From Eubacteriales Family XIII. Incertae Sedis bacterium (lineage in GTDB: Bacteria; Bacillota_A; Clostridia; Peptostreptococcales; Anaerovoracaceae), in assembly GCA_031280075.1 (NCBI GenBank), contig JAITHG010000006.1, positions 1-6,787 on the forward strand: DNA of 6,787 nt, in the 5' to 3' direction. The notes below the pieces were generated by a model, which was not told the origin of the DNA, ran no database searches, and saw only the letters and a list, made by a program, of their open reading frames with translations. Shown here one piece after another: positions 1-5,652 of this stretch; within the stretch, counting starts at the first letter, position 1; each line of letters begins with the position of its first letter. The position numbers were made by a program, and so were the translations under genes.

Positions 1-44
1 TCCAGAAATTGCATAAGTACAGTGTCATCCTTTCTTCTTGATCC
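1..44 (-). other. left-edge flank, possible start of next minus-strand gene
   Basis: No complete gene is visible here. Read on the minus strand, the stretch has a purine-rich AAGAAGAAAGG followed directly by an ATG (complement of 26-28) that stays open for the nine codons left in the window (MTLYLCNFW). A second ATG at the complement of 12-14 lies in another frame, 13 bases after AAAGGA. Either could begin a further minus-strand gene, but spacing to the ribosome site is poor for both and too little sequence remains to judge codon use. Treat this only as a hint that the decamer array at 45-109 lies in a promoter region. Confidence 0.15.
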
Positions 45-109
45 GTTCTAACACATTCTAACGCACCACACAAGAAAATGGTTAGAATCGGCTAGAACCG
101 GTTAGAACC
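45..109. repeat. array of five 10-bp motifs in two opposed groups
   Basis: Three 10-mers follow one another without a gap: GGTTAGAATC (80-89), GGCTAGAACC (90-99) and GGTTAGAACC (100-109). Two more copies lie in opposite orientation, also back to back: GTTCTAACAC (45-54) and ATTCTAACGC (55-64). Each full unit is itself nearly palindromic (GGTT-AG-AACC). The two groups also form an inverted repeat, 45-62 against 81-98, pairing 14 of 18 positions around an 18-base spacer. The exact 10-bp step places all copies on one face of the helix, which is typical of cooperative protein binding sites. No T-run follows the stem on either side, so an intrinsic terminator is unlikely. The array lies just past the stop codon of the YibE/F gene and would be upstream of any minus-strand gene beyond the left edge. 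The binding protein is unknown. Confidence 0.7.
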
Positions 110-121
110 CGCATTAGCCCT

Positions 122-1246
122 CTAGCCCTTTTTCCCGATGAGCCTCGCGCCCAGCAGCGCCGTCACGGGGACGGAGAGGACGAGCGCCGTGCTGCCGGAC
201 ATGCCTTTCAGCAGCTCGATGACGAGCAGGGATGTGTTGAGGGTGCGCTGCCAGGGCATCTGGTACATGAAGAGGATGAGCAGCGCGTTGATGCTGCTGC
301 CTGCGAATGCCAGGATGAGCGTGTTTGTCATCGTGCCCATCACGTCCTTGCCGATGTTCAGCCCGGACTTCAGAAGCTGCTTCGGCGTGATGCCGGGGTC
401 GAGCGCGTGCAGCTCGGACAGAGAGGAGGCGATGGAGACCGTCGTGTCCATCATCGCGCCTGTGGCGGCGATGAGGATGCCCGCGAAGAGGAGGTTGGGC
501 AGGTGCAGCGATGTCCCCTGCGCGACGAAGATCAGGTCTTCCGCCTCGGGCGTGCTGAGGGTCGATACCTGTGTCAGCGCCCCGAACCCGAAGGCGATCA
601 GCCCCGCCGCCAGCGTGCACAGGATGCAGCTTGCGCCCGCGACGGCGGTCTTCGCGCAGAAGCCGTTCAGCGCGAGCAGCGTGACGGACACGGAGAGCAC
701 GGAGCAGACGAGGGCGGCGACGATGGGATCCATGCCTTTGAGCAGCAGGGGGATGAACAGGAAGACCACGCAGCAGAGCGTGAAGGCGAGGCCGAAGAGC
801 GCGCGCAGCCCCTTGCGCCCCCCGAACACGACGACGGAGACCACGAATAGCGCCACGAGGGCGAAGAGCGTCCCGGTGCGGCTGTAGCCTACGACGGCTC
901 CGGTGAGGAAGCCGTCGTAGCTTGAGACGATGAGTTTTGTTCCGGGTTTTGCCGGGTAGTGCGTGAGCCGCGTCACCGCGATTTGCATCGCGACGCGCCT
1001 GCCCCTGTCCTTCCCGGTCAGGACTTCGAGCTCGAGCTCCTGTACGCCGATGGCGATCTCCGGGAAGTCCGGGTCGGGTTGGCGGGTGTCCGTAAGGACG
1101 CGGATCACGCGCGCGGTCTCATAGGCGTTGCCTTTCTGAATGTCGGCGGGCTGCGGGTAGTCGAGCCCGCTGTTCAGGAGGACGAGCGCTGCTACGAAGA
1201 TTGCCGTGAAGCAACCCCACAGGATGCAAGTGATGATTCTGCTCAT
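122..1246 (-). CDS. YibE/F family polytopic membrane protein
   Basis: This 374-residue protein matches the YibE/F-like family, whose molecular function is not established; proposed roles include transport. It has an N-terminal membrane segment (about residues 7-25), then an extracytoplasmic beta-rich domain of roughly 85 residues (40-112, with ARVIRVLTD and LEVLTGKDRGR). A block of about seven further membrane segments follows, near 124-142, 148-168, 172-193, 198-222, 249-267, 305-328 and 338-368. Family hallmarks visible in the C-terminal half are GAMMDTTVSIASSLSE (263-278) and the stretch beginning GLNIGKDVMGTMTNT (295-309), whose acidic and Asn residues inside the membrane could matter for function. 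The length is normal and the frame intact. The ATG lies immediately after the TAA of the phosphoesterase gene, with GGGG about eight bases upstream, so translation is probably coupled. This placement suggests a role linked to the phosphoesterase, for example handling a released product, but that is inference. Confidence 0.85.
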   Translation of the reverse strand: MSRIITCILWGCFTAIFVAALVLLNSGLDYPQPADIQKGNAYETARVIRVLTDTRQPDPDFPEIAIGVQELELEVLTGKDRGRRVAMQIAVTRLTHYPAKPGTKLIVSSYDGFLTGAVVGYSRTGTLFALVALFVVSVVVFGGRKGLRALFGLAFTLCCVVFLFIPLLLKGMDPIVAALVCSVLSVSVTLLALNGFCAKTAVAGASCILCTLAAGLIAFGFGALTQVSTLSTPEAEDLIFVAQGTSLHLPNLLFAGILIAATGAMMDTTVSIASSLSELHALDPGITPKQLLKSGLNIGKDVMGTMTNTLILAFAGSSINALLILFMYQMPWQRTLNTSLLVIELLKGMSGSTALVLSVPVTALLGARLIGKKG

Positions 1247-3880
1247 TTATTGCCCCATGATGAGGCGACTGATGATGAGGAAGTCCTCCGTGTCCACGGT
1301 GCCGTCGCGGTTCACGTCGTACTTGCTGCCAGGTGTCTGCTCACGGTAGTGCTTTATCGCCTCCGAGAGGTCGGCGAGCGTCACCTTCCCGTCGCCATTG
1401 ACATCGGCGGCTTTGTTCTGCGAATAAAATTCTGTGGAGACCTCGCCCGCTTCGATCCGCGCTGCCACATCTTCTGCCGCACCGTTTTCGGACTTCACCG
1501 TGTCCGCGCGGGTGAGCTTCACGCCCGCCTGCTCCGCCTCGGTGCCCGCCTTCGGCTTGAAGACAAAGGCACAGACCGCCGCATAGCTGTCCGACGTGAT
1601 GGCATCGGATGCCTCCAGCCCCTGGATGATGCGCGCCTTGCCGGGTGTCCCTGCCTCGACGTGGGAGAATGCCTTGTTTGCAAGACCGTCCACGCGCACG
1701 AGCTCGAGCGCGTCCTTGTCGTACTCGATCGCCGTGTCGAAAGCGTCCGCACCCACAAGCCCCTTGTAGGAGACCGTGTAGACCAGTTCTTCGTCCGACT
1801 CAAGGACGGTCTGTGCCGGACCTTCGACCTTTGCCTCTGTCTCGGCTGCAGGCTGCGCCCCCTCCCGGACGACGGTCAAGCTGTCGTAGAGGTACTTCGG
1901 TGTGGTGATCTGGTCGGTCGCCTCGTCGTACTTGAACATGTAGGTGTTGATGTCCACCTTGTCCCGTGTGGCGGTGAACTCGACGACGACCTGCTCCTTC
2001 ACCACGCTCGAATCCGTCCCGAAGGCGTTGTTTGCGGGATCCGCTGAGTTCACGTCGAGGAAGGAGTAGCCGGGGGCGATCGGGTCGCCGGGCGCTACCG
2101 TGTAGTTTTTGAGCGCATACCACTTCAGCCCGCCGGCGTGTCCGCCGATCATGTAGAGGGGGGCGTTTTCCGGATCGACCGTGCCCGCGCTGTTCGTCTC
2201 GACGGCGGCTTTGTAGCCAGACTCGTCCACGAAGCCGCGCGAATAGACGTGGTCATGCCCTTGGAGTACGAAGTCCACATCGAGCTGCGCGAAGACGGGG
2301 CACCAGTATTTGCGCGCATCGACCACGTCGCTGTCCGTGATGTGGGAAGCGCCCGTGACGAGCGACTTGTGGAAGCCGACCGCCGTCCAGCGCCCCAGCG
2401 CCTTCGCCTTCGCGACTTCCCCTTCTAGGAAGCTCTTCATCTCGGCGCGTGCGCCCGCGTTGCCTCGCGCGGTCTCCAGGTTGAGCATGATGAAGGTGAT
2501 GGGGCCGTAGTCGAAGGTGTAGACGATGTTCCCAAGGCTGTTCCCACTGCCGTCCTGCCCCGTCACGGCGGAGGTGGCAGGTGCGTTGATGTGGCGGTTG
2601 AAGGTGATGTTGTCATGGTTGCCCTGCACGGTGGCGATGGCGAAATTGCGGAACATGTCCGCGCCCCCGTGCGGGAAGGCACCGCCGTTCTCGAAGAGCT
2701 GCTCCCACTGGGTTTCGTTCGTGGCAGTGTCCGTGACATCCCCCGCCAAGTAGACGAAATCGGGGTTCATGCTCTGGACCTCTGCAAGCGTCGCGCCGAG
2801 CGCCTCCGCGTTCGTCGCGTTGGAGACCTGTGTGTCGGCGAGGTAGGCGAAGGTGATCGCCTCGTCCGTGTCCGGGCTGGGCGCTGTCTTGAACCTGCCG
2901 TCCACGGTATTGGGCGCGGCACCGAGTCGGTAGGTGTACGCCGTGCCGGATGCCAGACCGCTGACTGCAATCTTGTGGAAGTACTTGTTCGAAGCGCCCA
3001 CAGACGACTCGCCTGTGACCGTGATGTCCTGCGCACCGGGCACGTCCGCAGTCAGCGTCACGGTCGTCGGCTGCTCGGCGACGGTCGTATAAGTGAAATT
3101 GACCTCGGTCTGCGCGTCGTCCCCAAGGTGGACGTTTGCCTGCGTCGGGGTTTTGTCAGCCTCCGGGGCAGGCTCACCGCCGCCCTCGCCGTAGGTCGCC
3201 TTTAGCTCCATGCCGAAGTAGATGTCCGAGCTGTTCGCGTCGCGGTTGTGCACATCCGCAGCGATCACGTTGTCGCCGACGATGAGATATTGCCGAAACG
3301 CGCTCAGGTCAAGTGTCACGTTTGCCCGCGTCTCCGTCGGCTCCCAGACGGCAAGGGAGGTCGTTCCCGCGCCCACAGCGCCCTCAGGCATGTTCAGACG
3401 GGAGACCTCATGTCCGTTCAGGTAGAGCACATAGCCGTCGTCCACCGCCACCCTGGCAGTGAGCGCCTCGATGTCCGCAATGTTTGTCACATTGAAATGT
3501 TTGCGAAAATAATAAGTGAGGATGGCGTTCGGGTTTGCGCGGCTCGCGACGGTCGTCCCCTCCGAGACCGCTCCAAAATAGTTGCTCCTGTCCGTGGCGG
3601 GGTAGCCCAGCGGGCCATTTCCGCTTTTCCATGCGGTGTCATCGAAGCCCTTGCTGCGGAAATCACTCGCCGCGTCGCCGAACAGGTCTGCGTCCGAATC
3701 CTCGTAGAGCCACTGGCTGTTCGCCGCGACAAGTGTCTCCTCCGTACCTGCCGCATAGGCACCGTCCACCATCTGCGGGAACAGCGCCCCGGCCACCAGC
3801 GACGCTGCCAGTGCCGCAGCTACCATGACGGCGATAAGCGCCGCCGCGACTGTCCTCTTCATCCTGACTGTTGTTTGCAT
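1247..3880 (-). CDS. exported PAP-like metallophosphoesterase with cohesin-like module and C-terminal dockerin
   Basis: This 877-residue secreted protein has a signal peptide (1-43; MKRT, a long Ala/Val core, cut near AYA-AG). A beta-sandwich domain of unknown family follows (about 48-230, with VAVDDGYVLYLNGHEV), then a fibronectin-like domain of the purple acid phosphatase N-terminal type (about 243-333), and a calcineurin-type phosphoesterase domain (about 342-650). The metal-binding motifs are complete: ADTQ (D349), GD (381), GNHD (421-422), FH (504) and GHDH (542, 544). Tyr of the purple-enzyme GDxxY motif is absent (GDVTD), so it is a PAP-like phosphatase rather than a classic purple one. 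Its substrate cannot be read from sequence. Residues 683-815 resemble a cohesin beta-sandwich. The end (824-877) is a type I dockerin with two calcium loops, D826-N828-D830-D837 and D855-N857-D859-D866. Start: AAAAGGAG sits 10 bases before this ATG; the internal Met7 has no better site. It probably docks to the cohesin protein encoded just upstream. Confidence 0.9.
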   Translation of the reverse strand: MQTTVRMKRTVAAALIAVMVAAALAASLVAGALFPQMVDGAYAAGTEETLVAANSQWLYEDSDADLFGDAASDFRSKGFDDTAWKSGNGPLGYPATDRSNYFGAVSEGTTVASRANPNAILTYYFRKHFNVTNIADIEALTARVAVDDGYVLYLNGHEVSRLNMPEGAVGAGTTSLAVWEPTETRANVTLDLSAFRQYLIVGDNVIAADVHNRDANSSDIYFGMELKATYGEGGGEPAPEADKTPTQANVHLGDDAQTEVNFTYTTVAEQPTTVTLTADVPGAQDITVTGESSVGASNKYFHKIAVSGLASGTAYTYRLGAAPNTVDGRFKTAPSPDTDEAITFAYLADTQVSNATNAEALGATLAEVQSMNPDFVYLAGDVTDTATNETQWEQLFENGGAFPHGGADMFRNFAIATVQGNHDNITFNRHINAPATSAVTGQDGSGNSLGNIVYTFDYGPITFIMLNLETARGNAGARAEMKSFLEGEVAKAKALGRWTAVGFHKSLVTGASHITDSDVVDARKYWCPVFAQLDVDFVLQGHDHVYSRGFVDESGYKAAVETNSAGTVDPENAPLYMIGGHAGGLKWYALKNYTVAPGDPIAPGYSFLDVNSADPANNAFGTDSSVVKEQVVVEFTATRDKVDINTYMFKYDEATDQITTPKYLYDSLTVVREGAQPAAETEAKVEGPAQTVLESDEELVYTVSYKGLVGADAFDTAIEYDKDALELVRVDGLANKAFSHVEAGTPGKARIIQGLEASDAITSDSYAAVCAFVFKPKAGTEAEQAGVKLTRADTVKSENGAAEDVAARIEAGEVSTEFYSQNKAADVNGDGKVTLADLSEAIKHYREQTPGSKYDVNRDGTVDTEDFLIISRLIMGQ

Positions 3881-3888
3881 CTTTTTTT

Positions 3889-3967
3889 CTCTCCTTTTCT
3901 GTTTTCTGTTTCCGGGGCATAGCCCTCTCCTTCAACTCTTTCTGTTCTCTGTTTCCGGGGCATTGCC
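3889..3967 (-). repeat. duplicated ribosome-site leader of the phosphoesterase gene
   Basis: Two imperfect direct copies lie head to tail, 3889-3924 (36 bp) and 3925-3967 (43 bp). On the minus strand each reads TATGCCCCGGAAACAG or AATGCCCCGGAAACAG, followed by a purine-rich run ending in AAGGAGAG. The copy nearer the gene supplies the working Shine-Dalgarno (complement of 3891-3898) for the start at 3880. The other copy supplies a second AAGGAG six bases before an ATG (complement of 3918-3920), which opens a different frame running into the phosphoesterase gene. A third CCGGAAAC occurs just upstream, at the complement of 3987-3994. The likely origin is a local duplication of the leader; an effect on translation is possible but unproven. 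Confidence 0.6.
3891..3898 (-). promoter_or_regulatory. Shine-Dalgarno site of the phosphoesterase gene
   Basis: On the minus strand AAAAGGAG ends 10 bases before the ATG at 3880, with an A-rich spacer. It decides in favour of the first Met over Met7, which lies 18 bases further in and has no purine-rich site at a suitable distance. Confidence 0.7.
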
Positions 3968-3987
3968 CTCTCTCATCCCTGCCCCGG
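3955..3987 (-). other. GC-rich inverted repeat in the gap between the cohesin and phosphoesterase genes
   Basis: CCGGGGCA (3955-3962) and TGCCCCGG (3980-3987) form a perfect 8-bp stem around 17 bases. A weaker GGGCG/CGCCC pair lies beside it between about 4000 and 4023, and TGCCCG/CGGGCA closes over five bases just after the cohesin gene stop (near 4036-4052). No stem is followed by a T-run on the minus strand, so none looks like an efficient intrinsic terminator. Read-through from the cohesin gene into the phosphoesterase gene is therefore plausible, possibly with transcript processing or partial attenuation in this gap. Confidence 0.4.
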
Positions 3988-4063
3988 TTTCCGGGAGCAT
4001 CGGGCGGCCGGGACGGTCGCCCTACGGTTCTCTCCTTGCCCGAGGCGCGGGCAGCAGCGCACC

Positions 4064-5311
4064 TTACCGCATCGACTGCCTCGGTGCACCGTCCTGTTCG
4101 GCTAGCTCCATCTGCTTGCGCCTTCTATATAGGAATACAAGCCCGAGGAACAGCACTGCGCCTGCGCACAGCCCGAGCAGCACGGCAAGCCCTGTCGGTA
4201 CGCCGCCCAGCCCACCTGTGCCTTCCGCGCCCCCACTCAAGGCTGGATTGTTGCCTGCCGGGTCATCGCCACTGCCAAACGGGACTTCCTCTCCTTCTAT
4301 AGAATAGGCAGGGACTAGCGCGGTGTCCCCATTCTGTGCCGTCGGGGTTTCTGCACTTTCAAATGATGCATCGCCCCCTGGCGCGCTGCTGCCTGTGGAC
4401 GGATCCGCCGCAGCGACGCTCGCGCTGCCGGGGTTCGTGCCCGCGCCGGACTCCGCGCCGGTGCCTCCCACGCTGCCGGTGCCGCCCTTGCTTCCGGTGC
4501 TGCCCTTGCTTCCAGTGCTACCTGAACCTTTTCCGGTCGTGTCCTTGCCACCGGCATCCGGCTTCTGCTGGGTGTCGCCGTCGGAGCCTGCGCCCTTACC
4601 GCCGGTATCCGGCTGTTGCTGCGTCCCGCCCGGGGGGTCTGTCTCCGGGGGCTGCTGCGTGCCGCCACCTGACCCGCCTGTGTCCGGAGGTTGCTGCGTC
4701 CCGCCACCGCCCGTGCCGCCTGAGCCGACCCGCCGGATCGGGATGGTCTTGCCGACCTGGACGGTCTCGCGCTCGATCTTATCCCCTGCGACGGAGTAAA
4801 AAATGACCTCGTCCAGCACGATGGAGCTGTCGTCCTTCCCCGCGTAGGACAGATCCACCGTCGCGGCGACCGGCGCGGCAAAGGCATTGCTCCCCTGGAA
4901 AAAGCTGAACCAAGTGACCCCATCCGCAACCACCGGTCCCACGGATTGGGACGACTTGCTGTATACCGCCTTCTTCACGGCGACACCGGAGGCGCAGCGC
5001 AGCGCGAACTCGGCTCCGGCAAACGCCGCGTCGGCGCTGACCGTCAGCCCGATGCTGAAGCTGGTCTGGTTCGCCGAAAGCACCGCCTCGCCCGTGCCGA
5101 TGGACACCTTTGCTCCGGTTGCACCTGCCCTGAGCAAGGGTGCCGGATCGCCGTCCGCCGTACGCGCCCCGCCATCGTTGCCATCTGCCGCAAAAACCGG
5201 CAGAAAGGCACAGAGGCTGAACGCGAGCACAAAAACAAGCACTCGCCAAGACAAGTGCCGCCCAGCCTTCCTCGCATATCCCATTCTTGCGTCTGTCTCT
5301 CCGTGCATCAT
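4064..5311 (-). CDS. membrane-anchored cohesin-domain protein (scaffold/anchor)
   Basis: The 415-residue protein starts with a signal peptide: a basic n-region up to R23, a hydrophobic core at 24-41, and likely cleavage after VFA (41). Residues 66-193 resemble a cohesin-like beta-sandwich, with ANQTSFSIGLTVS, FAGAEFALRCASG, TWFSFFQGSNAF, VAATVDLSYAG and a closing ETVQVGKTIPI. A disordered linker rich in Gly, Thr, Gln, Pro and Ser follows (194-370). One membrane segment (about 371-395) and a basic RRRK stop-transfer then leave a short cytoplasmic tail. There is no LPXTG motif, so a plain transmembrane anchor rather than sortase attachment is inferred. The start at 5311 has GGGAG seven bases upstream; an in-frame ATG 21 codons earlier (5374) lacks a good ribosome site and would bury the signal peptide. 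As first gene of the minus-strand group it is the natural partner for the dockerin on the next protein. Cohesin identity rests on pattern resemblance and needs a profile search. Confidence 0.75.
   Translation of the reverse strand: MMHGETDARMGYARKAGRHLSWRVLVFVLAFSLCAFLPVFAADGNDGGARTADGDPAPLLRAGATGAKVSIGTGEAVLSANQTSFSIGLTVSADAAFAGAEFALRCASGVAVKKAVYSKSSQSVGPVVADGVTWFSFFQGSNAFAAPVAATVDLSYAGKDDSSIVLDEVIFYSVAGDKIERETVQVGKTIPIRRVGSGGTGGGGTQQPPDTGGSGGGTQQPPETDPPGGTQQQPDTGGKGAGSDGDTQQKPDAGGKDTTGKGSGSTGSKGSTGSKGGTGSVGGTGAESGAGTNPGSASVAAADPSTGSSAPGGDASFESAETPTAQNGDTALVPAYSIEGEEVPFGSGDDPAGNNPALSGGAEGTGGLGGVPTGLAVLLGLCAGAVLFLGLVFLYRRRKQMELAEQDGAPRQSMR
4553..4702 (-). repeat. in-frame repeats encoding a TQQ-P linker
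   Basis: Inside the cohesin-protein gene, four degenerate copies encode GGTQQPPDTGG, GGTQQPPETDP, GGTQQQPDTGG and DTQQKPDAGG (residues 203-255). They are followed by shorter GSTGSKG and GGTGS repeats up to about residue 285. The DNA copies share the minus-strand core ACGCAGCAGC or close variants. Such repeats probably expand and contract by slippage or recombination, changing the reach of the anchor arm between strains. Confidence 0.75.
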
Positions 5312-5318
5312 TCCAAAA

Positions 5319-5328
5319 CTCCCTTCCT
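5319..5328 (-). promoter_or_regulatory. Shine-Dalgarno site that sets the cohesin-gene start
   Basis: The minus strand reads AGGAAGGGAG, with GGGAG ending seven bases before the ATG at 5311. This is the only strong purine-rich site near any candidate start of the gene and argues against the earlier ATG at 5374. A second ATG follows at once (complement of 5306-5308), giving a Met-Met beginning. Confidence 0.7.
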
Positions 5329-5410
5329 GACTAGATATTGTTCCACTGCTCCTTGCCCCACTGTCCGCGCCCAATGCAGCAGACCGAACCGAACCTTTGT
5401 TGTTGTCTGT

Positions 5411-5416
5411 ATTCTA
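5411..5416 (-). promoter_or_regulatory. weak candidate -10 for the cohesin/phosphoesterase/YibE-F group
   Basis: On the minus strand TAGAAT lies about 100 bases before the cohesin-gene start, in the locally AT-richer part of the divergent region. No good TTGACA-like hexamer is found 16-18 bases upstream (ATACGA at 17), so an activator or a different start point is possible. The leader it implies is about 90 bases and contains GGTTCGGTTCGG, a short tandem repeat of unknown meaning. Confidence 0.25.
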
Positions 5417-5438
5417 TGCGTAGATTGTTGCATTCGTA

Positions 5439-5466
5439 TTGGGTAGAAGTAAGAAGTCTGTAAAAT
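5439..5466 (+). promoter_or_regulatory. weak candidate promoter upstream of the long palindrome
   Basis: TTGGGT (5439-5444), a 16-base spacer and TAAAAT (5461-5466) point rightward. A start near 5473 would place the whole 127-bp palindrome in the transcript. Both hexamers are imperfect, and this is one of several similar AT-rich possibilities here. Confidence 0.2.
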
Positions 5467-5488
5467 CAGGCAACTAGGAAGCCGAGGT

Positions 5489-5615
5489 GCGCAAGCGAGG
5501 ATTTTTTGTGCAGGGTGCGTGCGTTTTCACAGGTTCCGCACGGAGCGTACTTGAAGTACGCGAGTACGGGTTCTGGGAAAACGTGCGTGCCATGCGCAAA
5601 AAAGACCGCTTGCGC
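5489..5615 (+). ncRNA. 127-bp imperfect palindrome, candidate structured RNA or dispersed hairpin repeat
   Basis: The outer arms GCGCAAGCG (5489-5497) and CGCTTGCGC (5607-5615) pair perfectly. Pairing continues inward with few mismatches: TTTTTTG (5502-5508) with CAAAAAA (5597-5603), GGTGCGTGCGTTTT (5514-5527) with AAAACGTGCGTGCC (5578-5591), CCG (5536-5538) with CGG (5567-5569), and an inner GCGTAC/GTACGC stem around the loop TTGAA (5551-5555). At about seven positions the pair is G-U when read as plus-strand RNA (for example 5521/5584, 5517/5588, 5516/5589, 5509/5596, 5533/5572) and would be A-C on the minus strand. This bias favours a plus-strand transcript as the functional form. No U-run follows, so it is not a normal terminator. 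I have an impression of similar palindromes in other Selenomonas intergenic regions, which I cannot check here. A non-autonomous mobile hairpin is the main alternative. Confidence 0.6.
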
Positions 5616-5617
5616 CC

Positions 5618-5647
5618 TTGCGCGGGAACGTTTGTTCATGGTAGAAT
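5618..5647 (+). promoter_or_regulatory. candidate extended -10 promoter of rarA
   Basis: TAGAAT (5642-5647) is preceded by TG one base away (5639-5640), forming an extended -10. A weak TTGCGC (5618-5623) lies 18 bases upstream. The predicted start point is about 5653-5655, at the likely initiation codon, which would make a leaderless or nearly leaderless mRNA. The promoter begins directly at the right end of the long palindrome. Confidence 0.4.
5626..5637. promoter_or_regulatory. candidate LexA (SOS) operator
   Basis: GAACGTTTGTTC has the GAAC-N4-GTTC form of the LexA/DinR box known from Bacillus and other Firmicutes. It sits between the -35 and -10 of the candidate rarA promoter, a position where a repressor would block RNA polymerase. 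Flanking bases (G before, A after) depart from the extended Bacillus consensus, as does one central base. The gene downstream acts in replication-fork repair, which fits. A chance match of eight fixed bases is possible, so position and context carry much of the weight. Confidence 0.45.
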
Positions 5648-5652
5648 ATTTT

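Noticed and set aside
959..2047. Long plus-strand open frame opposite the YibE/F and phosphoesterase genes
   Set aside because: It is a reverse-complement shadow of high-GC coding sequence. It spans the junction of two well-supported minus-strand genes, has no recognisable domain, and its composition is rich in Arg, Asp and Val as expected of an antisense frame.
3663..3935. 90-codon minus-strand frame starting in the duplicated leader
   Set aside because: It overlaps the signal-peptide end of the phosphoesterase gene in another frame and turns into a GGR-rich shadow after about 25 residues. It is kept only as a possible leader-peptide effect, not as a gene.
4036..4052. TGCCCG/CGGGCA hairpin after the cohesin-gene stop as a terminator
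   Set aside because: The stem is short and on the minus strand is followed by AAGGAGAG, not a T-run.
4553..4702. CRISPR-like spacing in the linker repeats
   Set aside because: The repeats are degenerate, in frame, without unique spacers, and encode a typical disordered linker.
4323..4806. Two overlapping plus-strand frames rich in Pro, Cys and Arg
   Set aside because: They are antisense readings of the Gly/Thr/Gln/Pro linker repeats of the cohesin protein. The repeated DNA keeps stop codons out in several frames.
5312..5374. 21-codon N-terminal extension of the cohesin protein to the ATG at 5374
   Set aside because: It has no good ribosome site, would place 40 or more residues before the signal-peptide core, and bypasses the clear GGGAG site before 5311.
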